Origin: Paraburkholderia ginsengisoli NBRC 100965 | GTDB lineage: Bacteria; Pseudomonadota; Gammaproteobacteria; Burkholderiales; Burkholderiaceae | Reading direction: 5' to 3' | Length of the DNA stretch: 64,000 nucleotides | Assembly: GCF_000739735.1 (NCBI RefSeq) | Contig: NZ_BBJF01000006.1 | Location: 310,001-374,000 of the forward strand | In this document: positions 24,068 to 33,421 of the stretch, in pieces | Numbering within the stretch: position 1 is the first letter of the stretch | Layout of the letters: each line of letters opens with the position of its first letter | Notes under the pieces: model-generated | The model's input: the letters and a program-made list of their open reading frames with translations, nothing else | What the model was told of the DNA's origin: nothing | Databases searched by the model: none | Made by a program: the position numbers and the translations under genes

Positions 24068-25564
24068 CTAGCGGCCGAGTACCTTGTCGAAGTCGGTATC
24101 CAGCTTCGCCAGCGAACCCGCGATATGCGCGCGGTTGTCCTTGATCCACTGATCCTGCTGCGCGACGCGCGCGTTCGCCTCTTTCAGCATGCGTGCCATT
24201 TCGGCGGGTTGCGGACCGCCCGTCGTCGCGCGATTGTTCACGATCGCCACCGGATTCAGCGTCGCGCGGAACTCGGCTTCGCTCATCGGCAGATCGCCGG
24301 CATACTGCGTGCCGGCTACCGTCTCCCGATAGATGCGTTGCGCGTCGGCGTACGGAAAGTCGAGCGGCTTGATGTCCTTCTGCCGCGCATACTCGACTAC
24401 ATTCGACGCGAAATGATGGCCGACCCGGAACGGCAGCTTGTATTTGCGCATCAGGACGTCCGCGATTTCCTGCGACGCGGTCCAATCGCTATTCAGTTCT
24501 TCGAGCGCACGTTCAGGGTTGATCACAAGCGCGTTCATCACCGTTTGCCAGCCTTTGAGCGCAGCGATGCCGCTGTCGATCATCTCGCTGTTGGCCTTCA
24601 CGTCCTTCGGATCGCTCATGCCGGGCGGCAGATTGTGCGCCTCCATGACGACGCCCTCGGCCTGCGCCAACGCGGTGGACGCGTCCGTGCGCGTGCGGAT
24701 CAGCAGCCCGGGGTTGCGCTTTTGCGGCATCGCGCTCGACACATATGTATTGACGCCGCCTTCCTGCAACAGAATCCAGGGACGCGACTCGGCATATTGC
24801 GTCATCACGTCCTGAATGAAGCTGCCGGTATGCAGCGCCACGCTCGTGACGATTGCACCGGCTTCGACCGGTTCGTCGACCGACGAGATTTGCGATGCGT
24901 CGTACGCGTTGTCGACGATCGCATTGAAGCCGAGATAGTGCGCCATGCGTTCGCGATTCAACGGCCAGCTCGTGCCGTTGAGCACTGTCGTGCCCATCGA
25001 CGACCGATCGACACGCTTATACGCTTCACGAATGCGCTGCGCGTCGCGATCCAGTCCCGCGGCGAAGCCCAGCAAGTAATGACCGTAGCTGTTCGGCTGC
25101 GCCGCCACGCCGTTCGTGTAGTTCGGGACGACAGTTGCCGCGTATTGACCCGCGAGACGCACTAGCGTCGCGGTCGTGCGGTTCAGTTGATCGGCGAGGT
25201 TCAGCAGGTCGTCACGCAGAATCGCCGAGCGATACGTGGCGTGCATGTCCTGGCTGGAGCGCCCAGCGTGCAGCAGCGTGACGTCCTCGCCCGCCGCCTT
25301 GATCAGCAGCGGTTCGAACGTGATGACCGTGGCCGGACGTTTCGCGCCGGGCTGATTGCCGTCGGCGATCACCTTCGCGACGCCCGCGGCGAGGCGCGGG
25401 GCCATCGTCCTGTCGAGCAGGCCTTCGTCGGTGTTGATGACCACCGTGGCCTTGTTGATTTCGCCGAGCCAGAAGAATTCGTCGCGAGGCGGCGTTTGCT
25501 GGGCAAAGGAGGGAGAAGCGGAGAGGAGAACGACTGCGGGGAAAGTCCAGGCGAGTAATCTCAT
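24068..25564 (-). CDS. Exported argininosuccinate-lyase/fumarase superfamily protein
   Basis: A 498-aa protein with a signal peptide (MRLLAWTFPAVVLLSASPSFAQ, cleavage near 21) followed by the all-helical lyase fold. Recognisable blocks are HAGRSSQDMHATYRSAILRDDLLNLADQLNR (99-129; relatives have GRSRND), YTNGVAAQPNSYGHYLLG (149-166; relatives have YTHLQ-AQP), GTTVLNGTSWPLNRERMAHYLGF (191-213), and the family signature SSAMPQKRNPG (276-286). Asn151 replaces the usual general-acid His, while the signature Ser pair is kept. A periplasmic member of a family that is normally cytosolic is unusual. The reaction is unknown; arginine synthesis is unlikely. Confidence 0.72.
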   Translation of the reverse strand: MRLLAWTFPAVVLLSASPSFAQQTPPRDEFFWLGEINKATVVINTDEGLLDRTMAPRLAAGVAKVIADGNQPGAKRPATVITFEPLLIKAAGEDVTLLHAGRSSQDMHATYRSAILRDDLLNLADQLNRTTATLVRLAGQYAATVVPNYTNGVAAQPNSYGHYLLGFAAGLDRDAQRIREAYKRVDRSSMGTTVLNGTSWPLNRERMAHYLGFNAIVDNAYDASQISSVDEPVEAGAIVTSVALHTGSFIQDVMTQYAESRPWILLQEGGVNTYVSSAMPQKRNPGLLIRTRTDASTALAQAEGVVMEAHNLPPGMSDPKDVKANSEMIDSGIAALKGWQTVMNALVINPERALEELNSDWTASQEIADVLMRKYKLPFRVGHHFASNVVEYARQKDIKPLDFPYADAQRIYRETVAGTQYAGDLPMSEAEFRATLNPVAIVNNRATTGGPQPAEMARMLKEANARVAQQDQWIKDNRAHIAGSLAKLDTDFDKVLGR

Positions 25565-25711
25565 GTCGGGCGCGCGTGAGTTCGAATGCGCCTGATTATA
25601 TGTTCGCCGTTGGTTCGACGTTCGTCGTCAGAGCCGCTTCCGACGAACGCCTTTGCACGCGATAACGTTCATGCTCACGCCCGCTTGCATACGGGCGCGA
25701 GCGCGGAGCGC

Positions 25712-26152
25712 TCAATCGTAATGACGATGCTTGTAATGGCGCTTGCCGGAACGGTAGCCGCGCGAGTAGTCGTCCGCGTAGGAGTTCGAGCGCGAGACGT
25801 TGCCGCCGAGCGCCGAACCCGCGCCGCCGCCCAGCGCCGCGCCGACGAGGCCGCCGCTGCGGCCGCCCATTGCATTGCCGGCCGCGGTGCCCGCACCGCC
25901 GCCCAACGCGCCGCCGATGATCGCGCCCGTACGCTCGCGGCGATTCGACGTGACCGCGCCGCCGGCGCCGCCACCAACCGCGCCGCCGATGACGGCGCCC
26001 GTGCTGCCGCCCACCGCGCCACCCAGCGCCGCGCCGGCCACACCGCCGAGCGCGCCGCCCAGCATGTTGTTCATATCGCCGGCCACTGCCGACAACGAGG
26101 CCGCAGCGGTCAATGCAGCAACGGCAACCATCCGGATGAATTTCTTCGACAT
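25712..26152 (-). CDS. Glycine-zipper exported protein
   Basis: A 146-aa protein with a signal peptide (residues 1-25, ending SLSAVAG). The central part, residues about 30-115, is built of Gly-Gly-Ala repeats (LGGALGGVAGAALGGAVGG and similar) that form at least two glycine-zipper hairpins, typical of small envelope proteins that insert in or line the outer membrane. The C-terminus is basic and Tyr/His-rich (RGYRSGKRHYKHRHYD). The role is probably structural in the envelope. The long open frames on the opposite strand here are composition artefacts of the repeat. Confidence 0.82.
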   Translation of the reverse strand: MSKKFIRMVAVAALTAAASLSAVAGDMNNMLGGALGGVAGAALGGAVGGSTGAVIGGAVGGGAGGAVTSNRRERTGAIIGGALGGGAGTAAGNAMGGRSGGLVGAALGGGAGSALGGNVSRSNSYADDYSRGYRSGKRHYKHRHYD

Positions 26153-26448
26153 AACAGGTCTTTTGTTTTCTTGAGACGGCGCCGAGTATAACCGGCCTTT
26201 CGAAAGCCTTCTGTAACCGCTCTGATGAGCCTCAGTAAGACGTGTAACAAAATGATCGACGGAGGTTTGGGCCGATTCTGGCGGGGATAAAGAGGGAGAT
26301 CGATCTCGGCGGTGCGTGCGGCAACGCTACGCCGCGTGCGATCCATGCAAGTGATCCGGATTACTGAACAATTACTTTCCAAACCAGCAGCGGACCGGAG
26401 AGCCATCGCAATGCGACGACGCCTCGCCGATCCGTCATCATTCCACAC

Positions 26449-28146
26449 TCATCCTCGGCGCTTCTTCCTCAACTCGATCGTCTCGAACAACTCGTAGTTC
26501 GGCGTCGGCGTCTGATCCGCGCCGGGCGCGTGATAGTAGTTCATCGTGATCGTCGTTTCGCCGCCGCGATGTCCCGGATCATGATCGAACACCGCAATGC
26601 CGTAGCCCGTGCCCGTATCGCGTTGCGCGGACCAGATCGCGTCTTCGACCGCATCCGCGCCGGCCCGCGTGAACGTACCCGTCGTGGCGGCCGCCACCGG
26701 CCGGTTCGGTCGCGTGAAAATGCGCGCCTGCGGCAACCCCGTGCCGATATCCACGCCATACACATCGAGCGGCGCGCTCGTGCCGCCGCCGCCGAGAATC
26801 AGGTGGATCGTGCCATGACTCGTGTCGAACGTCGACGCACCCGACGACACCGCGGACATCACCGGCTTCGGCTGCAACGTATCGACCGGGCGGCCCGTCG
26901 CGATGTCGGTGCCCTTGTGATGATTGCAGCCGCGCACGGGATAACTGCGCTCGTAGTCGTGATCGTGGCCGCACAGCACCAGGTCGACACCGTAGCGGTC
27001 GAACAGCGGCAGCCACGTTTCACGGATGCCCTTGTCCGAACCGTTGCCGGTCTGCGACGAACTCAGCGCGTCCTGATGCATCTGGACGACGATCCAGTCC
27101 ACGTCGTCGTCCTGCGACGCGTGGTGCAAGACTTTCTCGAGCCAGCGCGTCTGCTCGCCGTTGCTATATCCGCGCACGTATAGCGAGGTGCCCGCTTGAA
27201 CCGGCGGATTGCCGGTGCTGGCGACCGGCACCAGCGGCGCCGGACCGGCCACGAATGCGGCCGCGTCCTGATAGACGACGTCGTCCGCATCGAGCGAGAT
27301 GAACAGCACCGAACTCACGCGGAAGCTATACCAGCGGCCCTGGAAGCGCGAATGATTATCCGGCAGCGTATAACGCGCGAGATATGACGCGAGCCCCTGC
27401 TCGCCGTTGTGAAATTCGAGTTCGTGATTGCCGGGACAGGGCATCCACGGCCGGTTCGATGCCGACGTCTGCGCGTTATTGCCGAAGTCGCGCCATACCG
27501 CCGGCTGTTGCGTCGGGTTCAGATTGGCGTAGCAAAGATCGCCGTTGAGCAGGTGAAACAGCGGCTGGAAACGCTCGACTCCCTGCACCGCGAAGCGGCT
27601 CTGCGGCGACGACAGCACCCAGCCGGTGTTCGGCGTCGCGAGATCGCCGTAGCTCGTCCAGCGAAACGGCGCGCGGCCATGCGGCGCCGTGCGAAAACTC
27701 GCGCTGAAGGGTTGAGCCGCATTGCTGTCGTTCTCGGCCGTCACCTCGTACTGGTAATTCGTGTCGGCCTTCAGATCGCGCAGACGCGCGTGATAGGTGA
27801 ACACGACCTCGCCGTTGATGCCGTCGGTGTACGTGCTTTGCACCGCGTGAACCGTGTGCCGCTTCGAGTCCGCGCCGCTGAAGCGCACCTGCGGATTCAC
27901 CGCCGGCGCGAGCGACGCCCACGACACCGTGACCTCGTCCGTCGGATCGTTGCCCCAGGTCAGGTGGATCTGTTCCGGCGTGCCGTCCGGCGCAGCGCCA
28001 TTGGCGGCCCGCGCCGCCGATGCCAGCGTGCCCGCCGCGCTCGCGAGGCTCGACGCGCCGGCAAACTTCAGAAAACCACGACGTGAGACGATGGAAGCGC
28101 CCTGATCATCGGGCGGTGGGGCCTTGACGATTTTTCTGTTCGACAT
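26449..28146 (-). CDS. Tat-exported purple acid phosphatase-like metallophosphoesterase
   Basis: A 565-aa secreted phosphatase. The N-terminus has a twin-arginine motif SRRGFLKFAGA (about 21-31) and hydrophobic stretch ending near ARAANG. Residues about 60-150 form the fibronectin-like N-terminal domain of purple acid phosphatases (HLTWGNDPTDEVTVSWAS). The metal motifs follow in order: GDLCYA, GNHELE, VVQMHQDAL and GHDHDYERSYP. It should release phosphate from organic esters outside the inner membrane. It is transcribed alone; no Pho box was recognised upstream. Confidence 0.9.
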   Translation of the reverse strand: MSNRKIVKAPPPDDQGASIVSRRGFLKFAGASSLASAAGTLASAARAANGAAPDGTPEQIHLTWGNDPTDEVTVSWASLAPAVNPQVRFSGADSKRHTVHAVQSTYTDGINGEVVFTYHARLRDLKADTNYQYEVTAENDSNAAQPFSASFRTAPHGRAPFRWTSYGDLATPNTGWVLSSPQSRFAVQGVERFQPLFHLLNGDLCYANLNPTQQPAVWRDFGNNAQTSASNRPWMPCPGNHELEFHNGEQGLASYLARYTLPDNHSRFQGRWYSFRVSSVLFISLDADDVVYQDAAAFVAGPAPLVPVASTGNPPVQAGTSLYVRGYSNGEQTRWLEKVLHHASQDDDVDWIVVQMHQDALSSSQTGNGSDKGIRETWLPLFDRYGVDLVLCGHDHDYERSYPVRGCNHHKGTDIATGRPVDTLQPKPVMSAVSSGASTFDTSHGTIHLILGGGGTSAPLDVYGVDIGTGLPQARIFTRPNRPVAAATTGTFTRAGADAVEDAIWSAQRDTGTGYGIAVFDHDPGHRGGETTITMNYYHAPGADQTPTPNYELFETIELRKKRRG

Positions 28147-28530
28147 GTCCGGTGGTGTTCTATGGGGATGGAAGAATGTCAGCGCTTATGCGGAACACGA
28201 TGCTGCCTACGCTGAAGTGTGCGCTGCCGCAGACGTGCATGACGATGCGACCAGTGATGCTAGGCGCGAAGCTGTGACAACCGGATGAAAGGATTGGATG
28301 AGCACGACGGCGAACGGCGGCCGGCTGGACTCAGGAAGGGATGACGCGGGGAAAATGCAGCGCGTGGGGCGCGTGGCGGAGGAGTGTCTTAGGAACGCCA
28401 GTGCGTAAAGGTCAGTGAAGGGATGGCCGCGTCGAACGGCGGCGGATAGATCAGCGACTAGCGGCTGCAAAGTTGCCGGCGCATCGCGTGTCCAACATCT
28501 CGCGCTTGCGGCCGGCAACCTCGCGTTCGC
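28147..28530. other. 384-base region without a recognised gene
   Basis: Between the phosphatase start and the small acidic protein there is no gene I can support. A 103-codon minus-strand frame (28207-28518) is Ser/Ala/Arg-rich with no ribosome site or family pattern and is not accepted. The stretch must carry the phosphatase promoter. Confidence 0.4.
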
Positions 28531-28755
28531 TCAAGTCTGCGAGCTTGTATCGTCGGTGCCTTGCGTGTTGTCGGTGTCGGCCTGCTGGTCGTCGTCCTTC
28601 TTTTCCATCATCGATTCCAGTTTGCCGGCACCTTCAAAACCGGCGATCGCGGCGATACCTTTCGTCAGTAGACCGGCTTCCGGGTCCACTTTTTCTGCTG
28701 CTTCAACGGCGGCAACCGCCCCCGCAACCTTCCCAAGTTCGTCCAACAGTCCCAT
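28531..28755 (-). CDS. Small acidic protein of unknown function
   Basis: A 74-aa product, MGLLDELGKVAGAVAAVEAAEKVDPEAGLL..., with an Ala/Val/Glu-rich helix (residues 8-22), a Gly/Ala/Ile-rich segment (KGIAAIAGFEGAGKL) and an Asp/Thr/Gln-rich tail. A CGGAG site sits 8 bases before the ATG. There is no signal peptide. I do not recognise the family; codon positions look real, and the start and end are clean. It may be a small stress or surface-associated protein, but that is only a guess. Confidence 0.55.
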   Translation of the reverse strand: MGLLDELGKVAGAVAAVEAAEKVDPEAGLLTKGIAAIAGFEGAGKLESMMEKKDDDQQADTDNTQGTDDTSSQT

Positions 28756-28870
28756 ATCGCGCTCCGCGAAAAAAAGTGAGGTTGCATCGTCTCACGAACT
28801 CGATGGCGTGTCGTTCAATGTCAAACGGCAATAACAATTAGCTGTCGCGTTGAATGAAACTGAAAGATTC

Positions 28871-29296
28871 TTAACGCGCGGGCGGCTGCGGATTATTCGC
28901 CGGATTGGTATCGAACCGTGAAACGCGGCTAATTCCATTCGCGTCGACCAGATTCAGTAATTGGGTTTCCATAGCGTCAGTGATGTCCCTGCCATAGACG
29001 GCATCGCCGTTCACATAGATCGTGAATGACCGCAGATACTTCGCTTTCTTCTCCGGGTTCTCTATGGTGTCGCGCGTCCATTGATAGAGTGGAAAGTTCT
29101 CCGTCCCGAGTCTTTCCGCCTCGCTGACGTAATCGGCGAACGCATCGAACTGGCACTTCAACGTCGCGTGGTGCGCGTGCAGAATGTCACGCAACGCGGG
29201 ATGCGCCGCATAGGACGCGTCGGTGCGCAACGCATCCGCCAACTCGGGCGAGACCGTAATCCTGAGCTGGAATTGCAATGTCGAATTCATCTCCAC
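28871..29296 (-). CDS. Hypothetical cytosolic protein
   Basis: A 141-aa product. The N-terminus STLQFQLRITVSPELADALRTD looks like a beta strand followed by a helix, as in small regulatory or chorismatase-like alpha/beta proteins, then TLKCQFDAFADYVSEAERLGTENFPLYQWTRDTIENPEKKAKYLRSFTIYVNGDAVYGRDITDAME. The ending is Pro/Asn-rich. No signal peptide or membrane span is seen. No family is recognised. It follows the GGDEF-EAL gene on the same strand after 29 bases and could be co-transcribed. Confidence 0.6.
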   Translation of the reverse strand: MEMNSTLQFQLRITVSPELADALRTDASYAAHPALRDILHAHHATLKCQFDAFADYVSEAERLGTENFPLYQWTRDTIENPEKKAKYLRSFTIYVNGDAVYGRDITDAMETQLLNLVDANGISRVSRFDTNPANNPQPPAR

Positions 29297-29325
29297 CTCG
29301 ATACCGGAGAGCCAATGCCGGACTT

Positions 29326-31254
29326 TCAGGAACGCGCGGTCGCGGCGAGTTGCCCATCGATCTGCGCGATTTCACTGCTCCGCAGCGGCCTGCCCAACAG
29401 AAAGCCTTGAGCGTGCGTGCATCCGCACACGCGCACGAAATCCAGTTGCTCCTGCGTTTCGATCCCTTCCGCCGTGGTCGGCATGCCGATTTCGCGAGCC
29501 AGCGCGACGATGCCCCGCACCACCGCGGCGGATTCGCGCCCGTGCACGGACTCCTTGACGAACGAACTGTCGATCTTCAGCTTGTCGAACGAGAAACGCA
29601 CGAGCGTCGACATGGTCGAGAAGCCGGTGCCGAAATCGTCGAGCGCGAGTCCGATACCCAACGCGCGTAACCGCGCCACGTTGCGCTGCGTGACCGCATC
29701 GTCGTTCAACAGCACCGTTTCCGTAACCTCGATATTCAGGCGAGCGGGCGGCAGCCGTGTTTTACGCAGAATCGCCGCGACCGTCGAAGCAAATGATTCC
29801 TCACGCAATTGCACCGGCGATACGTTGACTGCGACAGCCACCGGGTCGCGCCACGTCGCGGCTTCGGTGCACGACTGCAGCAGCGCCCATTCGCCCAGCG
29901 CGAGGATCAGGCCGGTGCGTTCGGCGGTCGGAATAAACGCGGACGGCGAGAGTTCGCCCCGAGTCGGATGCGTCCAGCGCATCAGCGCTTCGCGGCCGGA
30001 AATCGCGCCGTCGCTCAGATCGACGATCGGCTGATACTCCATGCGCAATCCGTCGAACGACTGCAGCGCCCCTTCGAGGTCGCTGCGAAGCAGGCTCAGG
30101 CTTTCGTCGGAAACGTGCTTGTCGGTATCGAAGATTGCAAACGCGCTTTTACCGCTGCGTTTAACCGCATACAACGCGCGGTCCGCGCAAATCAGCAATT
30201 GCGGCCCCGTCTTCGCGTGCTCCGGATAAAGCGACACGCCCACACTCGCGCCGATATGCACCAGCGCCTCGGTCAACACGAACGGCCGCGCGAGCGTTTT
30301 GACGATGCGGTCGGCCAGCACGCGAACATCGCGGACCTGCACCGTGCCGTCGGAGATGGCGACGAACTCGTCGCCCGCGAGGCGCCCGACCAGACCGCCG
30401 CCCGGCAGGATTTCACGCAAACGGATCGCCGCTTCCTGAAGAATCTGATCGCCGGCGGCATGGCCGAGGCTGTCGTTGATCGCCTTGAAACCGTCGAGAT
30501 CGATCAACAGAACGGCGAACGATGGATTCTGACGCAGCGCGCCCACCTCCGTGCGTTCCAGCAGCAATTCACTGATACGCGCGCGATTCGGCAGGCCGGT
30601 GAGACTGTCCTGATGCGCGAGGCGGTGCGCGCTTTCGCGCGCCAGCAACAACGCGACGGTGTCGCGATTGCTACGCAACGCAACGTTGAAGAACCCGGCC
30701 GCACAGAAAGGCGCCTGAAACAGCAGCACGAGCTTGCCATTGCCGGGCGACATCGCCGCGCCGACAGCCAACAGACCGAGAATGAAAGTGATCTGCAACA
30801 TCGCAAGACGCGGCGTGCCGGCATTGCGGCCGGCCAATCCGCCGATCACGCCGACCGCGCAAACGTTGCCGAGCAGGAATAGCGTCGGGTCTCCGCTGAT
30901 ATTGCACAGCAACGTGCCGAAGCCGAATAGCACGCTCCAGAGCAGACTCGCGAGCAGAAAGGCGGAGGTCGGCGTGGGCCGATCCTGCGCGCTGCGCTTG
31001 CGGCATAGCCAGATCAGCCCGAGGCGGACGATCAGCAGAATGACGACGGCAATACCCCATGCCGCATAAAGCGCAATCGGATAAAGATAGAAAGCGGTGG
31101 CGCAGACGCTGATTTCGCAAATCGCCGCGAAGATGATCGCGGAGGTTCGCGTGAATAAATGGGCAAGCAGGATTTGCCGATTTTCCGCACTCAGTTCCTG
31201 AGCGGAAGACACGACCCACTTGAAAAATGGAGACCTAGGTTCGCTGAAGGCCAT
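29326..31254 (-). CDS. Membrane-bound GGDEF-EAL cyclic-di-GMP protein
   Basis: A 642-aa protein. Residues about 30-190 contain five or six membrane spans forming a sensor-like module. A GGDEF domain follows from about 215: HQDSLTGLPNRARI, LLIDLDGFKAINDSLGHAAGD and the active-site loop LAGDEF (first Gly replaced by Ala, still allowed in active cyclases). The EAL domain starts near 395: EYQPIVDLSDGAISGREALMRW, EVTETVLL, LDDFGTGFSTMSTL, KLKIDSSFV and TAEGIETQEQ, all phosphodiesterase residues present. It may make, break or both make and break cyclic-di-GMP at the inner membrane, affecting motility and biofilm. Confidence 0.92.
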   Translation of the reverse strand: MAFSEPRSPFFKWVVSSAQELSAENRQILLAHLFTRTSAIIFAAICEISVCATAFYLYPIALYAAWGIAVVILLIVRLGLIWLCRKRSAQDRPTPTSAFLLASLLWSVLFGFGTLLCNISGDPTLFLLGNVCAVGVIGGLAGRNAGTPRLAMLQITFILGLLAVGAAMSPGNGKLVLLFQAPFCAAGFFNVALRSNRDTVALLLARESAHRLAHQDSLTGLPNRARISELLLERTEVGALRQNPSFAVLLIDLDGFKAINDSLGHAAGDQILQEAAIRLREILPGGGLVGRLAGDEFVAISDGTVQVRDVRVLADRIVKTLARPFVLTEALVHIGASVGVSLYPEHAKTGPQLLICADRALYAVKRSGKSAFAIFDTDKHVSDESLSLLRSDLEGALQSFDGLRMEYQPIVDLSDGAISGREALMRWTHPTRGELSPSAFIPTAERTGLILALGEWALLQSCTEAATWRDPVAVAVNVSPVQLREESFASTVAAILRKTRLPPARLNIEVTETVLLNDDAVTQRNVARLRALGIGLALDDFGTGFSTMSTLVRFSFDKLKIDSSFVKESVHGRESAAVVRGIVALAREIGMPTTAEGIETQEQLDFVRVCGCTHAQGFLLGRPLRSSEIAQIDGQLAATARS

Positions 31255-31471
31255 GCCCTGTACATTTGACGGTTGGCGGAATTCAAACGGGACGTGCGCA
31301 GCAATTATTACGTAAACTCAATTACGCAGACTCAAAATCTCAGCTTAATCCGGAAAAAAGCAGTGTAGACCGCGCGCCACTCCACTGTCTGCATTAGCAA
31401 ATAACCAATATGGATTTGTGCGGATGCGGCATTCGCCGTTACGATGGCGCCTTTTTGCCGGTCGTCTCCGC

Positions 31472-32944
31472 ATGTCCTCTACCTTTGCGCCCACTCCGTC
31501 CGCTGTTTCCACCACCGGGCCCGCAAAGCCTGTCATCCGTTCGGCCTCCGATGTCTCCGACCTCGTCAATCGCGGCGCGGCGGCCGGCAGCGATGCCCGC
31601 ATCGTCGTCGCCATTGCGCTCGGTGGCGTTTTTCTCGATGCCTACGATCTCGGCGCCCTTGCATTCGGCCTCAAGGACGTCGCCCGCGAATTTTCGCTGA
31701 CGCCAACAGGTACCGGGCTCGTCGCTTCGGCGATCACGTTCGGGGCTATTTTCGGCGCGTTCTTCGGCGGCTTTCTGACGGACAAGATCGGCCGCTATCG
31801 CGTCTTCATGGCCGACATGTTCTTCTTCGTGGTCGCGGCGCTGGCGTGCGCGTTCGCGCCCAACGCCTGGGTGCTCGGCGGTGCGCGCTTCGTGATGGGA
31901 CTGGGCGTGGGTATCGATCTGCCGGTCGCGATGGCTTTTCTGGCGGAGTTCTCGCGCCTGTCGGGACGCGGCAACAAAGCCGCGCGCATCGCCACGTGGT
32001 GTCCGGTGTGGTACGCGGCAATCAGCATCTCGTACCTGCTCGTGCTGGGTTTCTATTCGACGCTGCCGGCCAGTCACTCGGGCCTGCTATGGCGTCTGAT
32101 TCTGGGTTTCGGCGCGGTGCCGGCGCTCATCATCATTGCGGTTCGCAGCCGTTACATCAGCGAATCGCCGGTTTGGGCCGCCAATCAGGGCGACCTCGAA
32201 AGCGCGGCGCGCATTCTGAAGCGATCGTATGGCATCGATGCGGACGTCGCGCCGGAAGTCAAAGCGTCGGCAAATCGCGCACCCGTGCGCGCGGGTTCGT
32301 GGCGCAACTACGCAGCGCTGCTGCGCGGCGTGTATTTGCGTCGGACGGTTCTGGCGACCGTCATCGGCATCGCTTCGGCGTTCGCGTATAACGCCGTCGC
32401 GTTCGGCTTGCCGGTCATCATTTCGAGCTTCCTCGCTCAGTCGATGCTGACGACGATCCTCGCGTCGCTCGCGCTGAACCTCGGCTTCGCGTTCGTCGGC
32501 GGTGTGATCGCGGTGCGCATCGTGCCCGCGGTCGGCGCGTGGAAGCTGACCGTGTTCGGCTACACGCTCCAGTTGATCGCGCTGTTGGGTCTCGCCATCG
32601 TGGGGCGGCCGTCGTCGACGCCCGAGGTGGTGTCGGCCGTCGCCCTGCTCGCGTTGTTCCTGCTCGGCCAGGGCATCGGGCCCGGGTCGCACAGCATGAC
32701 CTTCGCGTCGTTGAGCTACCCGACTTCGTTGCGCGGAGTCGGCGTGGGCTTCAATCAGACCTTGATGCGCGCGAGTTCGGCCGCGTCGCTGTTTCTTTTC
32801 CCGGTACTGGCGGCTGCGTTGAACACGCGCGTTTTCTGGATCATCGCGTTCGCACCGTTGTGCGGGTTGCTGGCGTTGCTGGCGATTCGCTGGGAACCGT
32901 CGGGCTATGACGTCGACGCCGAGGATTTTCGCGGCGCGGTGTGA
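31472..32944 (+). CDS. MFS transporter
   Basis: A 490-aa major-facilitator carrier with twelve predicted spans. The ATG at 31472 gives MSSTFAPTPSAVS; the longer GTG start at 31418 adds an Arg-rich lead. Sugar-porter-like motifs are seen: GVFLDAYDLGALAFGLKDVAREFSLT (first span), GGFLTDKIGRYRVFMADM (loop 2-3), ARFVMGLGVGIDLPVAMAFLAEF and ISESPVWAANQGDLESAARIL (large loop). It resembles the metabolite:H+ and inorganic-phosphate branches of the superfamily. The substrate is not apparent from the neighbours. Confidence 0.88.
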   Translation: MSSTFAPTPSAVSTTGPAKPVIRSASDVSDLVNRGAAAGSDARIVVAIALGGVFLDAYDLGALAFGLKDVAREFSLTPTGTGLVASAITFGAIFGAFFGGFLTDKIGRYRVFMADMFFFVVAALACAFAPNAWVLGGARFVMGLGVGIDLPVAMAFLAEFSRLSGRGNKAARIATWCPVWYAAISISYLLVLGFYSTLPASHSGLLWRLILGFGAVPALIIIAVRSRYISESPVWAANQGDLESAARILKRSYGIDADVAPEVKASANRAPVRAGSWRNYAALLRGVYLRRTVLATVIGIASAFAYNAVAFGLPVIISSFLAQSMLTTILASLALNLGFAFVGGVIAVRIVPAVGAWKLTVFGYTLQLIALLGLAIVGRPSSTPEVVSAVALLALFLLGQGIGPGSHSMTFASLSYPTSLRGVGVGFNQTLMRASSAASLFLFPVLAAALNTRVFWIIAFAPLCGLLALLAIRWEPSGYDVDAEDFRGAV

Positions 32945-32975
32945 TTCAAGGGCGCAAGGGTTCGCGTTGAGTACT

Positions 32976-33287
32976 TCAACGCGCTGCGCCCTCGTCCACT
33001 TCAACAGCTTCGACCTGAACGACAGGCAATCCGGAGGGCGCCCCGCCCTCCGCGACTCGCCCCGTCACGTGCACGACCCGGCCCTGCAACCGAAGCGCCG
33101 TCGCGTGATCGACGCCCTTCAGTTGCCACGCTGACTTGCCGTCGGAAACGACCGGATACGTGAACGGCTCGTTACCTCGAAGCGTCAACGTACCGTGCAA
33201 ATCGACCGGATCTCCGGGATGCGCGACTCCCGCACACGCCGCACCGGCACACAGAATAAAAGCGCATAGAAGCAGTTTTCGAAGCAT
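32976..33287 (-). CDS. Small exported protein, possible OB-fold
   Basis: A 103-aa protein with a signal peptide (MLRKLLLCAFILCAGAACAGVA; the Cys at 18 could alternatively be a lipobox). The mature part alternates short strands (DLHGTLTLRGNEPFTYPVV, LQGRVVHVTGRVAEG, PVVQVEAVEV), a layout like small OB-fold or DUF4431-type periplasmic proteins. I do not know a function. It is convergent with the MFS gene and separated from the M30-like protease by a strong terminator. Confidence 0.65.
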   Translation of the reverse strand: MLRKLLLCAFILCAGAACAGVAHPGDPVDLHGTLTLRGNEPFTYPVVSDGKSAWQLKGVDHATALRLQGRVVHVTGRVAEGGAPSGLPVVQVEAVEVDEGAAR

Positions 33288-33350
33288 GGCGGCAGAGTAA
33301 AGCTGTACGAGTGCGGAGTCGGCGACTCCAGGCTACACAGCCAAGCATGC

Positions 33351-33388
33351 GTGAAAAAAGCCGTTCTGGAAAGAGAACGGCTTTTTCA
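33351..33388. terminator. Bidirectional rho-independent terminator
   Basis: AAAAAAGCCGTTCT and AGAACGGCTTTTT form a 13-bp stem with a short GGAAAG loop, flanked by A-run on the left and T-run on the right, so it works in either direction. It lies 34 bases beyond the end of the M30-like protease gene (33422), which is the transcript it should end. It also insulates the small exported-protein gene to the left. Confidence 0.85.
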
Positions 33389-33421
33389 CATCGTCCAACG
33401 CAATGCAGCCGTGCGGGTGGA

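Noticed and set aside
25800..26174. Pro-rich and Ala-rich frames on the plus strand at the glycine-zipper gene, with internal repeats
   Set aside because: The repeats come from Gly codons of the minus-strand protein; spacing is irregular, so this is not a CRISPR or DNA repeat array.
28207..28518. 103-codon minus-strand frame between phosphatase and small acidic gene
   Set aside because: No ribosome site, biased Ser/Ala/Arg composition and no recognisable pattern.
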